Below are positions 7,620 to 14,701 of a stretch of 35,938 nt of DNA, one piece after another. Each line of letters starts with the position of its first letter. Within the stretch, counting starts at the first letter, position 1. This DNA comes from a virus. The notes below the pieces were generated by a model that had not been told where the DNA came from, ran no database searches, and saw only the letters and a program-made list of their open reading frames with translations. A program made the translations under genes and the position numbers. The stretch spans positions 1 through 35,938 of the IMG/VR virus record IMGVR_UViG_3300033571_009216; one strand, written 5' to 3'.

Positions 7620-8260
7620 TGCTCGGTCATGCGCTTCGGGCTGCGGCTAAAACCCCGTCTGTCAGTTACGCAAACAGATACAGCAGCAACACCAACGCCG
7701 CCTCGTTTACGTTCAACACCAGCAGCATTGGAACCGCAGACAACTCGCGTTTGGTGGTAGTGCAAGTTCATGGATTGGCGGCTTCCGGAACAATAACTGT
7801 CGACAGCCTAACTATTGGCGGTACAAGCGCAAATGGTTATGAAAATACAGCGCGGCTTTACCACAATTCCTTGTGGACGCTAGCTGTGGCGGCGGGTACC
7901 ACGGCAAATATTGTGGTCAACTTTAGTGCCACGGCCAACAACTGCCTGATTGGGGTTTACGCACTTTATAATCTAAATTCCACAACGCCGGTAGCCACAA
8001 ACGCCACATTCGCTTCTAGCACCACCATCAGTAACACCATTGACGCTCGGGAAAAAGGCGTTGTGATTGCCGGAATTACTGGGGACGCAGGCTCCACTAC
8101 GACATGGACAGGCGTGACCGAGCGGTATGACCAGCAGGTAGAAACCGATGTGCGTTCCGGCGGGAATGCAACGATTGCAGCTACCAACGCGTCCTATTCG
8201 GTGCAGGCGGTTATTGGTGCCTCGGGCAATATTGTTCTGGCAATCGGGTCGTGGAGATAA
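7619..8260 (+). CDS. Appendage protein, paralogue of 14701-15366 (cassette A, second gene)
   Basis: 213 residues, almost entirely beta-predicted and rich in Ser/Thr/Asn/Ala. It aligns along most of its length with the protein at 14701-15366: shared landmarks are TIGG-SA-GYEN--RL-H-SLW, NFS----NC-IGV-ALY, TWTG-TE--D-QV---RSG and a final WR. Third codon positions look noticeably A+T-richer than in neighbouring genes, suggesting a later arrival or different selection. It is probably a receptor-binding or decoration component, and the function is inferred from context only. ATG at 7619 overlaps the upstream stop. Confidence 0.7.
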   Translation: MLGHALRAAAKTPSVSYANRYSSNTNAASFTFNTSSIGTADNSRLVVVQVHGLAASGTITVDSLTIGGTSANGYENTARLYHNSLWTLAVAAGTTANIVVNFSATANNCLIGVYALYNLNSTTPVATNATFASSTTISNTIDAREKGVVIAGITGDAGSTTTWTGVTERYDQQVETDVRSGGNATIAATNASYSVQAVIGASGNIVLAIGSWR

Positions 8261-8262
8261 GC

Positions 8263-8799
8263 GTGTACATCAAGCCGCCTAGCACCTACCCGTACACCTT
8301 GGGGCAACTCTACGCCGACAACCCCAACACATCCTTCCCGGCAACGATGCCTGATGAGCGGCTAGCTGATTGGGGCATTTATCCGGTCACCGCCGCAACG
8401 CCCCCTGCATACGACATCCCGACTCAAAAGCTGGTCGAGGAAACTCCCGTTAACGTGGGCGGCATCTGGACGCAGGTCTGGGTGGTTGCGCCGATGAGCG
8501 CGGACGAGCTGGAAGCCAAGCGGCAGCAAATCAAGGCGGAAATCACCGACGCCGTGCAAGCGCGGCTGGACGCCTTCGCGCAGACGCGCGGCTACGACAA
8601 CATCGTGAGCGCCTGCTCGTATGCGACCAGTCAGCACAGCAAGTACGGCCCAGAGGGGCGGTATTGCGTGGCTGCTCGAGAGCAGACCTGGGATGCGCTT
8701 TTTGCAATTGAGTCGGACGTTATTGCAGGAAATCGGCCCATGCCTGCGAGCTACGAGGACATCAAAGCCGAGCTGCCGGCGCTTGTCTGGCCGGTGTAA
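8263..8799 (+). CDS. Fibre-associated protein / possible fibre assembly chaperone
   Basis: GTG start at 8263 preceded by ggaga, so the product begins MYIKPPSTYPYTLGQLYADN, a start widely seen in fibre-linked phage proteins. An in-frame GTG at 8251 is also possible but lies inside the previous gene. The 178-residue protein has an N-terminal domain containing WGIYPVTAATPP and a WTQVWVVAPMS strand, then a helical half (ELEAKRQQIKAEITDAVQAR) with conserved Tyr/Trp. The layout resembles DUF4376 and tail-fibre-assembly-like proteins. It may help fold the fibre or be a minor fibre part. Confidence 0.6.
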   Translation: MYIKPPSTYPYTLGQLYADNPNTSFPATMPDERLADWGIYPVTAATPPAYDIPTQKLVEETPVNVGGIWTQVWVVAPMSADELEAKRQQIKAEITDAVQARLDAFAQTRGYDNIVSACSYATSQHSKYGPEGRYCVAAREQTWDALFAIESDVIAGNRPMPASYEDIKAELPALVWPV

Positions 8800-8802
8800 C
8801 TC

Positions 8803-9642
8803 ATGGCGGCGCTAAACGGCTCGGGGGCCATTGGCTCGCTGCCGATTGGCTCGGCGGCCATTGGCAGCGGTGTTGACGCACCGATTACCGGCGACCTGGC
8901 CGGCGTTGAAAGCGGCTTCGATTCCGCATCGTTTGCCGGCAAGGTTCTGGTCAGCGGCGCGTTGGCCGTCACCGAGACCGGGCAGGACACGTTCTCGGGA
9001 AGCGGCGTCAATCAGATTGCCGGCGTCATGGCCGCGACCGAGACCGGCGCGGACACGTTTGCGGGCAGCGGCGCAGTCACCGTTGCCGGAGCGCTGGCGG
9101 CAACCGAGGCCGGCGCGGATACGGCAGCGTTCTCGGGGCAAGTGGTCGTTGCCGGGTCGCTGGCCGGCACCGAGTCGGGCGCGGATGTCTTTGCTGCCAC
9201 GGGAACCACCGCCGACCAAGGTTCGCTCAACGCAACCGAGACTGGAGAAGATGTCTTCTCTGCCGAGTCGGGCAGGAAGGCCGGCGGCTACGACTACAAG
9301 AGTCGCAAGCGCTACTACGTTCGGGTGGGCGACCGGATTCTCGGGTTTGCCACCGCGCAAGAGGCGACTTCAGCGCTGGCGCGAGACAAGCCTGCCGCAG
9401 CAAAAGACCCGGAGCAGATGCCGCCGCCGGTTGAAGAGGTGGTCGAGGTCGAGCAGGAGCCGGCGGAGCCGCAGCCGGTGGAGGTGCTACCGCTTGCGGA
9501 GCTGCTCGCGTATGCCGATGTGCTGGCCGAGCGCGAGAAAGTTCGCGCGATGCTCCGGCGCAATGAGTACGAGGCGCTCGCGCGGGTCTACGAGACATGG
9601 CGCGATGAGGAAGACGTTGAACTTCTGCTGGTGTCCCTATGA
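8803..9642 (+). CDS. 22-residue tandem-repeat virion-type protein
   Basis: 279 residues in three parts. Residues 1-29 are a Gly/Ala/Ile-rich start with GS-IGS repeats. Residues 30 to about 156 are a regular array with an exact 22-residue period, starting at 30, 52, 74, 96, 118 and 140. Its consensus is roughly G-L-A-T-E-G-A-D-F-G, with hydrophobic positions alternating as in a beta-solenoid. The rest has a basic patch (YKSRKRYYVRVGDR), a Pro/Glu-rich linker (PPPVEEVVEVEQEPAEPQPV) and a helical acidic C-terminus. No named family is recognised. The genome position suggests a head or tail appendage component. Confidence 0.7.
   Translation: MAALNGSGAIGSLPIGSAAIGSGVDAPITGDLAGVESGFDSASFAGKVLVSGALAVTETGQDTFSGSGVNQIAGVMAATETGADTFAGSGAVTVAGALAATEAGADTAAFSGQVVVAGSLAGTESGADVFAATGTTADQGSLNATETGEDVFSAESGRKAGGYDYKSRKRYYVRVGDRILGFATAQEATSALARDKPAAAKDPEQMPPPVEEVVEVEQEPAEPQPVEVLPLAELLAYADVLAEREKVRAMLRRNEYEALARVYETWRDEEDVELLLVSL
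8890..9270 (+). repeat. 66-bp coding tandem repeat (22 codons), about six units
   Basis: Protein-level tandem repeat inside 8803-9642, with units starting at about 8890, 8956, 9022, 9088, 9154 and 9220. The best conserved core is G-LA-TE-G-D-F. The units are diverged at DNA level, so the array is old or selected for variety rather than freshly amplified. Confidence 0.8.
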
Positions 9643-9992
9643 TTGAACAATTCGTGGCGCTGCTGTTTCTGGCGCGAGACATGGCGCACCGGGCGCACCT
9701 CACCACCGACTCCTATGCCAAGCACATGGCGCTCGGGGAGTTCTACGAAGCGCTGCCGGAGCTGGCCGACAGCCTGGCCGAAACGTGGCAGGGGCTGAAC
9801 GAGCGACTGGGCGAAATCCCCCTGCTTGAGAACAAAGCCGGCACCGACATCGTGAAGGCGCTCCAGGCCCAGCGGGCGTGGATTGAGCGCAACCGCCGGG
9901 AGCTTGGCAACAGCACGACCATTCAGAACATCGTGGACGAGATTGTCCAACGGTACGGGCAAACCCTCTACAAACTGCGTTTTCTGGGATAA
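9639..9992 (+). CDS. Conserved helical phage protein (DUF5856 / ferritin-like look), 117 aa
   Basis: The ATG overlaps the upstream stop. The 117-residue all-helical protein begins MIEQFVALLFLARDMAHRAH and has H-x2-H and E/D residues spaced along helices (HMALGEFYEALPELADSLAE). This is the look of small phage proteins compared with Dps/ferritin folds (DUF5856, recalled from memory). Metal binding is not certain. It usually travels with structural genes, and its role in the virion or in assembly is unknown. Confidence 0.65.
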   Translation: MIEQFVALLFLARDMAHRAHLTTDSYAKHMALGEFYEALPELADSLAETWQGLNERLGEIPLLENKAGTDIVKALQAQRAWIERNRRELGNSTTIQNIVDEIVQRYGQTLYKLRFLG

Positions 9993-9995
9993 GAC

Positions 9996-10283
9996 ATGGC
10001 GCAATCCACCATCCTCTCGGCCGCCAAGACTGCGGCCACCTCTTCCGATGTGACCGTCACCGCCGGCACCCCGGTGACCATTGGCGTGTTCTCGGCGACC
10101 TACGGGCGCGTGCCGCATGACGCGCTCTTCACCGTCTACGCCGACACGCCGGGTGCGGACAACGTCTGGGCGGTGCTCACCGATGAGAAGCGCGCGGTGA
10201 CCATTGATGCGCCGGGCACTTACCGGGTCAAGCGCACCGTCTACAGCACGGGCGAGTCGTTCGGCGTGTATCTGGAGACCTGA
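9996..10283 (+). CDS. Small beta-rich structural protein, 95 aa
   Basis: Three bases after the previous stop. The 95-residue product begins MAQSTILSAAKTAATSSDVT and ends in beta strands (APGTYRVKRTVYSTGESFGV). Similar short proteins are common in podovirus-like structural modules, where they are candidates for head fibres or decoration. No motif gives a function. The stop overlaps the next ATG. Confidence 0.65.
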   Translation: MAQSTILSAAKTAATSSDVTVTAGTPVTIGVFSATYGRVPHDALFTVYADTPGADNVWAVLTDEKRAVTIDAPGTYRVKRTVYSTGESFGVYLET

Positions 10284-10576
10284 TGAGTCCAGAGGAGCGC
10301 ATCTACAACGGCAACCGCGCCCGCGAAGTGCTGGAGAACGAAGCCTTCCAGGCTGCCTTTGAAGCTATCGAACAGGACATCACCGACCAATGGAAGAACA
10401 GCCCCGCCCGCGCCGAGGCCGACCGCGAAAAATTGTGGACGTACCTGCAACTGTTAACCAAGTTGAAGGGCAACCTGCAATCGACGATGGAGACCGGCAA
10501 GCTGGCGCAGCTCGAGATGGCGCACAAGAGCGGCTGGCTCCAGCGGATGACTGGGGTGTTTTCGCAAGCCGAGTGA
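10283..10576 (+). CDS. Helical structural-module protein, 97 aa
   Basis: The ATG overlaps the upstream stop (TGATG). The 97-residue protein is helical, charged and free of cysteines, with a coiled-coil-like middle (EQDITDQWKNSPARAEADRE) and a conserved end (GWLQRMTGVFSQ). Proteins of this kind regularly precede scaffold and capsid genes in related phages. The function is unknown; it may be an assembly factor. The stop is shared with a GTG start of the next small gene. Confidence 0.6.
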   Translation: MSPEERIYNGNRAREVLENEAFQAAFEAIEQDITDQWKNSPARAEADREKLWTYLQLLTKLKGNLQSTMETGKLAQLEMAHKSGWLQRMTGVFSQAE

Positions 10577-10725
10577 TTGCCCGGCAGATGCGCGCGGGTG
10601 ACGTTCGCACCGTGTGGCACCCCAGCCCCGATTGCGAGCTGCTGGTGACCGACAACGGCAACGTGCGCGTGGTGGTCGGTGAGCAGCGCGCCCAGGTCTC
10701 TGACGCCTCATTCGTAGAACTCTGA
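10573..10725 (+). CDS. Small hypothetical protein, 50 aa
   Basis: GTG start at 10573 overlaps the previous stop (GTGA); an internal ATG at 10588 is the alternative. The 50-residue beta-rich product (CELLVTDNGNVRVVVGEQ) looks like a small SH3-like strand protein. It is the last gene before two tandem terminators. It is likely real because of the coupling and because it fills the space up to the terminators exactly. Confidence 0.5.
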   Translation: MIARQMRAGDVRTVWHPSPDCELLVTDNGNVRVVVGEQRAQVSDASFVEL

Positions 10726-10747
10726 CGGTCGCGTAACCCGTCACAGC

Positions 10748-10772
10748 AAGCCCGCCTAGTGCGGGCTTTTTT
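10748..10772 (+). terminator. Intrinsic terminator (first of a tandem pair)
   Basis: Perfect 8-bp stem AAGCCCGC/GCGGGCTT with loop ctagt, running into six T residues. It lies 22 bases after the stop of the 50-residue gene. Confidence 0.85.
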
Positions 10773-10784
10773 GTTGCGCGCAAG

Positions 10785-10806
10785 AACCCGCTTCGGCGGG
10801 TTTTTT
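10785..10806 (+). terminator. Intrinsic terminator (second of a tandem pair)
   Basis: Stem AACCCGC/GCGGGTT with a TTCG tetraloop and six T residues, twelve bases after the first terminator and only 15 bases before the scaffold start codon at 10822. Two terminators inside one apparent late operon imply antitermination, internal promoters or use as RNA-stabilising hairpins. Confidence 0.85.
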
Positions 10807-10821
10807 CATTTGGGAATCCAG

Positions 10822-11742
10822 ATGGACAATCCGGCAACGGAATCCAAAGAGCTCAACACCGACACCGCCGCCGAAGCGTTCGCGGAACTCATCGAGCAGG
10901 AAGAGCAGGGCGAACAGCCCGCAGCGGAAGACACTCCCGCCGAGGCGCCCGCTGAAGAGCCTGCCGAGCAAGAGCAGCAAACCGAAGAAGACCCGCTCGT
11001 CACCATCAAGGTCGATGGCAAGGACGTGCAGGTTCCTCTGAGCGAGCTGAAGAACGGCTACCAGCGTCAAGCGGACTACACCCGCAAGACGATGCAGGTG
11101 GCCGAAGAGCGCAAGGCAGCGGAGGCAGAGCGTCAGCAGGCGCTTGCCGAGCGGCAACAGTACGCGGGCAATCTGCAAAAGCTGCAAGCGCAGATTGAAG
11201 GCGCACTAGCCCAACAACAGAACATCGACTGGCAGCAACTGCTGGAGAACGACCCTCAGGCTTACCTGAAAGAGCGGCACCTCTGGGAACAGAGACAAGC
11301 CGCCCTACAGCAAAACCTGACGGCGCAACAGCACATCGCTGCACAGATGCAGGCCGAGCAGGCTCGCGCGTTCCAAGGCCACCTTCAGGCGCAGCAGGAG
11401 CAACTCCTTGCCAAGCTGCCGGAGTGGAAGGACGCGGAGAAGGCAAAGGCCGAAAAGACCGCCCTCCGGGAATACCTCAAGACCCAAGGGTACGACGAGC
11501 AATCGGTGAACAGCGTGGCAGACGCACGCGCGGTGCTGATGGCCCGTAAAGCAATGATGTACGACCAGATGATGAGCAAGGCGCAGGCCGCTCAGAAGAA
11601 GGTCAGCACGTTGCCGACGCGGGTTCAGCAACCGGGCAATGGCGCCAACCCCGGCCTCGACCGGCGCGCCAGCGCGTACCAGCGACTGACCAAGAGTGGT
11701 CGGGTCGAGGACGCTGCTGCGGTGTTCGCATCCCTTCTTTAG
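10822..11742 (+). CDS. Capsid scaffolding protein
   Basis: A 306-residue acidic, Gln/Glu/Ala-rich protein directly before the major capsid gene. Residues 1-55 are very acidic and disordered. A short beta segment follows (VTIKVDGKDVQVPLSELKNG, about 60-79), then a long coiled coil (about 80-240). The C-terminus is basic (GANPGLDRRASAYQRLTKSG), as expected for the capsid-binding end of a scaffold. The ATG at 10822 is chosen over an open extension back to 10759 that would run through the second terminator. Confidence 0.85.
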   Translation: MDNPATESKELNTDTAAEAFAELIEQEEQGEQPAAEDTPAEAPAEEPAEQEQQTEEDPLVTIKVDGKDVQVPLSELKNGYQRQADYTRKTMQVAEERKAAEAERQQALAERQQYAGNLQKLQAQIEGALAQQQNIDWQQLLENDPQAYLKERHLWEQRQAALQQNLTAQQHIAAQMQAEQARAFQGHLQAQQEQLLAKLPEWKDAEKAKAEKTALREYLKTQGYDEQSVNSVADARAVLMARKAMMYDQMMSKAQAAQKKVSTLPTRVQQPGNGANPGLDRRASAYQRLTKSGRVEDAAAVFASLL

Positions 11743-11754
11743 TAGGAACAAAAA

Positions 11755-12678
11755 ATGGCAGCTCCTAGCGGAACTTTCCTGACGACTGCGGCGATTGGCA
11801 ACCGTGAAGACCTCACCGATGTCATCTACCGCATCAGCCCCACCCAGACCCCGGTTCTGAACCTCGCCTCCAAGGCCAAAGCGACCAACACCCTGCACGA
11901 GTGGCAGGTGCAGGAACTCGCCTCGGCAGCGGACAACGCGCAGGCCGAAGGCGACGACGCCAGCAACAAGACGGTCACCCCGACCGTGCGTCTGAACAAC
12001 CGGACGCAAATCTCCACCAAGACCGTCCAGGTCTCGGGTTCGCAGCAGAACATGAACCCGGCCGGCCGCAAGGACGAGCTGGCGTATCAGATGTCGCTGG
12101 CCTCGGCCGAACTGAAGCGCGACATGGAAAAGGGTCTCACGCAGAACGACGTGCTCGCCACGTCTCCGCGCAAGTCCCGTGGCCTGCGTGGTTGGGTGGT
12201 CGACAACTTCAGCAAGGCGGCTGACGCGACTCTGGCGAGCTACACGAACAACACCGGCTACACCGCCGGCACCACTCGTGCGTTCACCGAGACGCTGATG
12301 AAGTCGGTTCTCCAGCAGTGCTACACCAACGGTGGTGAGCCCGACGTCATCATGATGCCGCCGGCCATCAAGCAGGTCTTCTCGACCTTCTCCGGTAACT
12401 CGACCCGGTTTGACAAGTCCGAGGACGCGAAGCTGTACGCGGCCATCGACTTCTACTACGGGGACTTCGGGACGCTGGAGGCGGTGCCGAATCGCTTCAT
12501 GGCGAGCTCGGACGTGTACCTGCTCCAGACCGACAAGCTCGCCATCGCCTACCTGCGTCCGTTCCAGACCACGGAACTGGCGAAGACGGGTGACTCCGAG
12601 CGCCGGATGATTGTGGTCGAGTACGCGATGGAGTGCCGTGCGCCCAAGGCTCACGGCGCCGTCTACGACCTGGCCTGA
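11755..12678 (+). CDS. Major capsid protein (SU10-like / DUF5309 family)
   Basis: 307 residues following the scaffold, with ribosome site aggaac. The N-terminal text (NREDLTDVIYRISPTQTPVL, then EWQVQELASA) and the C-terminal text (VYLLQTDKLAIAYLRPFQTT) match the SU10 major head protein family (Pfam SU10_MCP, formerly DUF5309), recalled from the family pattern rather than searched. It would form the icosahedral shell with the HK97 fold. Codon choice is strongly G+C-biased and regular, consistent with high expression. A hairpin terminator follows immediately. Confidence 0.9.
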   Translation: MAAPSGTFLTTAAIGNREDLTDVIYRISPTQTPVLNLASKAKATNTLHEWQVQELASAADNAQAEGDDASNKTVTPTVRLNNRTQISTKTVQVSGSQQNMNPAGRKDELAYQMSLASAELKRDMEKGLTQNDVLATSPRKSRGLRGWVVDNFSKAADATLASYTNNTGYTAGTTRAFTETLMKSVLQQCYTNGGEPDVIMMPPAIKQVFSTFSGNSTRFDKSEDAKLYAAIDFYYGDFGTLEAVPNRFMASSDVYLLQTDKLAIAYLRPFQTTELAKTGDSERRMIVVEYAMECRAPKAHGAVYDLA

Positions 12679-12687
12679 GTGTAACCA

Positions 12688-12713
12688 GGGGGGCTTCGGC
12701 CCCCCGCTTTGTT
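12688..12713 (+). terminator. Hairpin/terminator after the capsid gene
   Basis: Perfect 7-bp stem GGGGGGC/GCCCCCC with TTCG tetraloop at 12688-12705, followed by a weak T tract (gctttgttt). It may be a partial terminator or a 3'-end stabiliser for the abundant capsid mRNA. Confidence 0.7.
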
Positions 12714-12723
12714 TGGAGTAAGC

Positions 12724-13188
12724 ATGGGCACTCAAATCAGGCAACGCGCTGATGGTGGCGTGGAATTTGTCGAGGACAGCACCTCGTCGGTTCCGCTCGC
12801 CATTGGTGGCGGCTACAAGGGCGTGAAGGTCGCCAAGGTTGCGCTCGCGGGCGTGGCTGCGACGACCGGCGGCGCTCTGTTCTCGTGGGCGAACCCCGAG
12901 GGCCAGAGCATCATCGTCACCCGGTTGCAGATTGACATTACTACCAAATCCACCGGCGCGGCCAACGTGTCGTTCGGGGTTGCGGCCAACGGCACCACGT
13001 CGTCTGCCAACCTCGTCGACACCTATGCGGCAGGCGGCACGGAAAAGGTCGTGGACAACCTGGCCGATGCCGGCACCAACGGCAAGGTTGTGCAGAAGAT
13101 GACCTCCAGCCAGTTCATCACCGGCACCGGGTCGGCAACGACCGCAGGACTGGTGGGTAGCGTCTACATCCACTACGTCATCGCCTAA
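12724..13188 (+). CDS. Putative head decoration / minor structural protein, 154 aa
   Basis: ATG at 12724 after ribosome site ggagtaagc. The 154-residue product is beta-rich and Thr/Ala/Gly-rich: VKVAKVALAGVAATTGGALFSW, then IIVTRLQIDITTKSTGAANV, and a C-terminal GLVGSVYIHYVIA strand. This and its position right after the capsid gene suggest a decoration or capsid-stabilising protein. It is flanked on both sides by nearly identical GGGGGGC-TTCG-GCCCCCC hairpins, so it forms its own transcriptional segment. The exact role is inferred from position. Confidence 0.6.
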   Translation: MGTQIRQRADGGVEFVEDSTSSVPLAIGGGYKGVKVAKVALAGVAATTGGALFSWANPEGQSIIVTRLQIDITTKSTGAANVSFGVAANGTTSSANLVDTYAAGGTEKVVDNLADAGTNGKVVQKMTSSQFITGTGSATTAGLVGSVYIHYVIA

Positions 13189-13210
13189 ACGCAGCATCTA
13201 GGCAATCCCA

Positions 13211-13234
13211 AGGGGGGCTTCGGCCCCCCTTTTT
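13211..13234 (+). terminator. Intrinsic terminator after the decoration-type gene
   Basis: Stem AGGGGGGC/GCCCCCCT with TTCG loop and a run of five T residues. The core is identical to the hairpin at 12688. The next gene starts 15 bases later, so read-through or antitermination must feed the downstream tail genes. Confidence 0.85.
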
Positions 13235-13248
13235 CATTTCTGGCGCGC

Positions 13249-13572
13249 ATGAGACAAGTCATCCAAAACCCGGACGGCACGCAGACCGTCGTCGCACTCG
13301 AGGACGGCGCGCTTGTGACCGGCACGGTGCAAGACGCCACGCCGATTGCCGACATGACCAAGCGCCTGGCGAACGAGGGCATTCACGGCTCCAAAGAGAT
13401 GCGCCACGCCGCGTCCATTCCGTTCGTCTTTATTGAGCAGTACTGCAACGAGCGCGGCATCAGCTTTGCCGAGTTCTCGGCCAGCCAAGAGCACAAGCAA
13501 GCGCTCATCAATGACCCGGCGCTGGCGGCGTTTCGGGTCTGGAAGCCGAGCGTGGTGGGGGGTCTGCGGTGA
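13249..13572 (+). CDS. Conserved structural-module protein, 107 aa
   Basis: ATG at 13249 just after a terminator; no strong ribosome site is visible. The 107-residue product starts with a beta region (VIQNPDGTQTVVALEDGALV) and ends helical (FVFIEQYCNERGISFAEFSA, NDPALAAFRVW). Similar proteins lie between capsid and adaptor genes in podovirus-like phages. The role is unknown; it could act in head completion. Its stop overlaps the GTG of the adaptor gene. Confidence 0.65.
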   Translation: MRQVIQNPDGTQTVVALEDGALVTGTVQDATPIADMTKRLANEGIHGSKEMRHAASIPFVFIEQYCNERGISFAEFSASQEHKQALINDPALAAFRVWKPSVVGGLR

Positions 13573-14180
13573 GCCTTTCAAACTACAGCGACCTGCAATC
13601 CTCGGTTGCGTCGTGGCTGCACCGCTCGGACCTGACGAGCGTCATCCCGGACCTCGTGACGCTGGCCGAAGCGCGGATTGCGCGCGACCTGCGCCTGTCC
13701 AACCAGCTCGCCACGGCCACGCTCACCTGCGTCTCGGGCACCAACACGGTGGCGGTACCGACCGGGTTTCTGGAGTTTGAGAACCTGACGCTCAACACCG
13801 ACCCGACGCGCGCGCTGGCGTTCGTGCCCTACGAGTACTTGGGCACCAAGTACGACGAGGGCTACCTCGGCATTCCGGTGCATTACACGATCGCCGGGAC
13901 AAACGTGGTGCTTGGGCCCACGCCCGATGCCGCGTACACCATCACCGCGTCCTACTACAAGCGCATCGACCCGCTTGCTTCGGTGAGCACCAACTGGCTG
14001 CTGACCAACCACCCCGGCGTTTACCTGTTCGGCACCTTGGCCGAGGCGGCACCGTTCATGCAAAACGACGAGCGCACCGGGCTCTGGGAGTCCAAATACG
14101 CGCAGGAAGTGGCACGCCTGCAAGACGCTGACCAGCGGGCGCAATACAGCGGCTCCGCGTTGCGAGTGAAGGCACTCTGA
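13569..14180 (+). CDS. Head-tail adaptor (SU10 adaptor-like)
   Basis: A 203-residue protein with GTG start. The N-terminal helices carry SDLTSVIPDLVTLAEARIAR and DLRLSNQ, followed by a beta domain (TLTCVSGTNTVAVPTGFLEF) and a helical C-terminus (APFMQNDERTGLWESKYAQE). This is the pattern of phage adaptor proteins that dock under the portal (SU10_adaptor, T7 gp11-like). It fits the SU10-type capsid protein in the same module. It would link the portal to the tail nozzle. Confidence 0.8.
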   Translation: MSLSNYSDLQSSVASWLHRSDLTSVIPDLVTLAEARIARDLRLSNQLATATLTCVSGTNTVAVPTGFLEFENLTLNTDPTRALAFVPYEYLGTKYDEGYLGIPVHYTIAGTNVVLGPTPDAAYTITASYYKRIDPLASVSTNWLLTNHPGVYLFGTLAEAAPFMQNDERTGLWESKYAQEVARLQDADQRAQYSGSALRVKAL

Positions 14181-14701
14181 TGGGACTGGAAACTGGCACT
14201 TACATCTCGGACCTGAATGCGTCCAACCCGGCCTCGAGTGACCCCAAGTCGCAAGGCGACGACCACCTAAGGCTCATCAAGTCCACCGTCAAGGCGACGT
14301 TTCCGAATGTCAGCGGCGCGGTGACGCCGACGCACACCGAGCTGAACTACGTTGACGGCGTGACCTCGGCCATTCAGACGCAGCTTGATGCGCGGGCCAA
14401 GATTGCCGGGACCATCACGGCGATGGCCGCGCTGGATGTGGACTGCTCGGCCGGCACCTACTTCACCAAAACCATTGCCGGGAACTCCACGTTCACGTTC
14501 AGCAATGCACCTTCGGGCGCGTATGGGTTCGTGCTGGAACTCACGCACACCTCGGGCACGGTGACCTGGCCGGCTGCGGTGAAATGGCCCAACGACACGG
14601 CACCGAGCCTGACGACGGGCAAGACGCACGTCTTTGTCTTCATCACCGACGACGCCGGCACGCGCTGGCGGGGTGCGGCGAACGTGAATTACACCAACTA
14701 A
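14180..14701 (+). CDS. Tail fibre-like protein (cassette B, first gene)
   Basis: A 173-residue protein with a classical podoviral fibre start (GTYISDLNASNPASSDPKSQ, then HLRLIKSTVKATFPNVSGAV and HTELNYVDGVTSAIQTQL). The C-terminal module (about 90-173) has TVTWPAAVKWPNDTAPSLTT and ends GAANVNYTN. The same module type ends the fibre-like protein at 6663-7619. As there, the stop overlaps the ATG of a gene for a beta-rich paralogue. It is probably a short fibre or an adaptor for an appendage. Confidence 0.8.
   Translation: MGLETGTYISDLNASNPASSDPKSQGDDHLRLIKSTVKATFPNVSGAVTPTHTELNYVDGVTSAIQTQLDARAKIAGTITAMAALDVDCSAGTYFTKTIAGNSTFTFSNAPSGAYGFVLELTHTSGTVTWPAAVKWPNDTAPSLTTGKTHVFVFITDDAGTRWRGAANVNYTN

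Noticed and set aside
11305-13197. 630-residue open frame on the minus strand
   Set aside because: It is antisense to the scaffold, capsid and decoration genes, which have strong family patterns. Long antisense frames are expected opposite G+C-rich third positions, and the translation is rich in His/Arg/Val/Gly low-information text.
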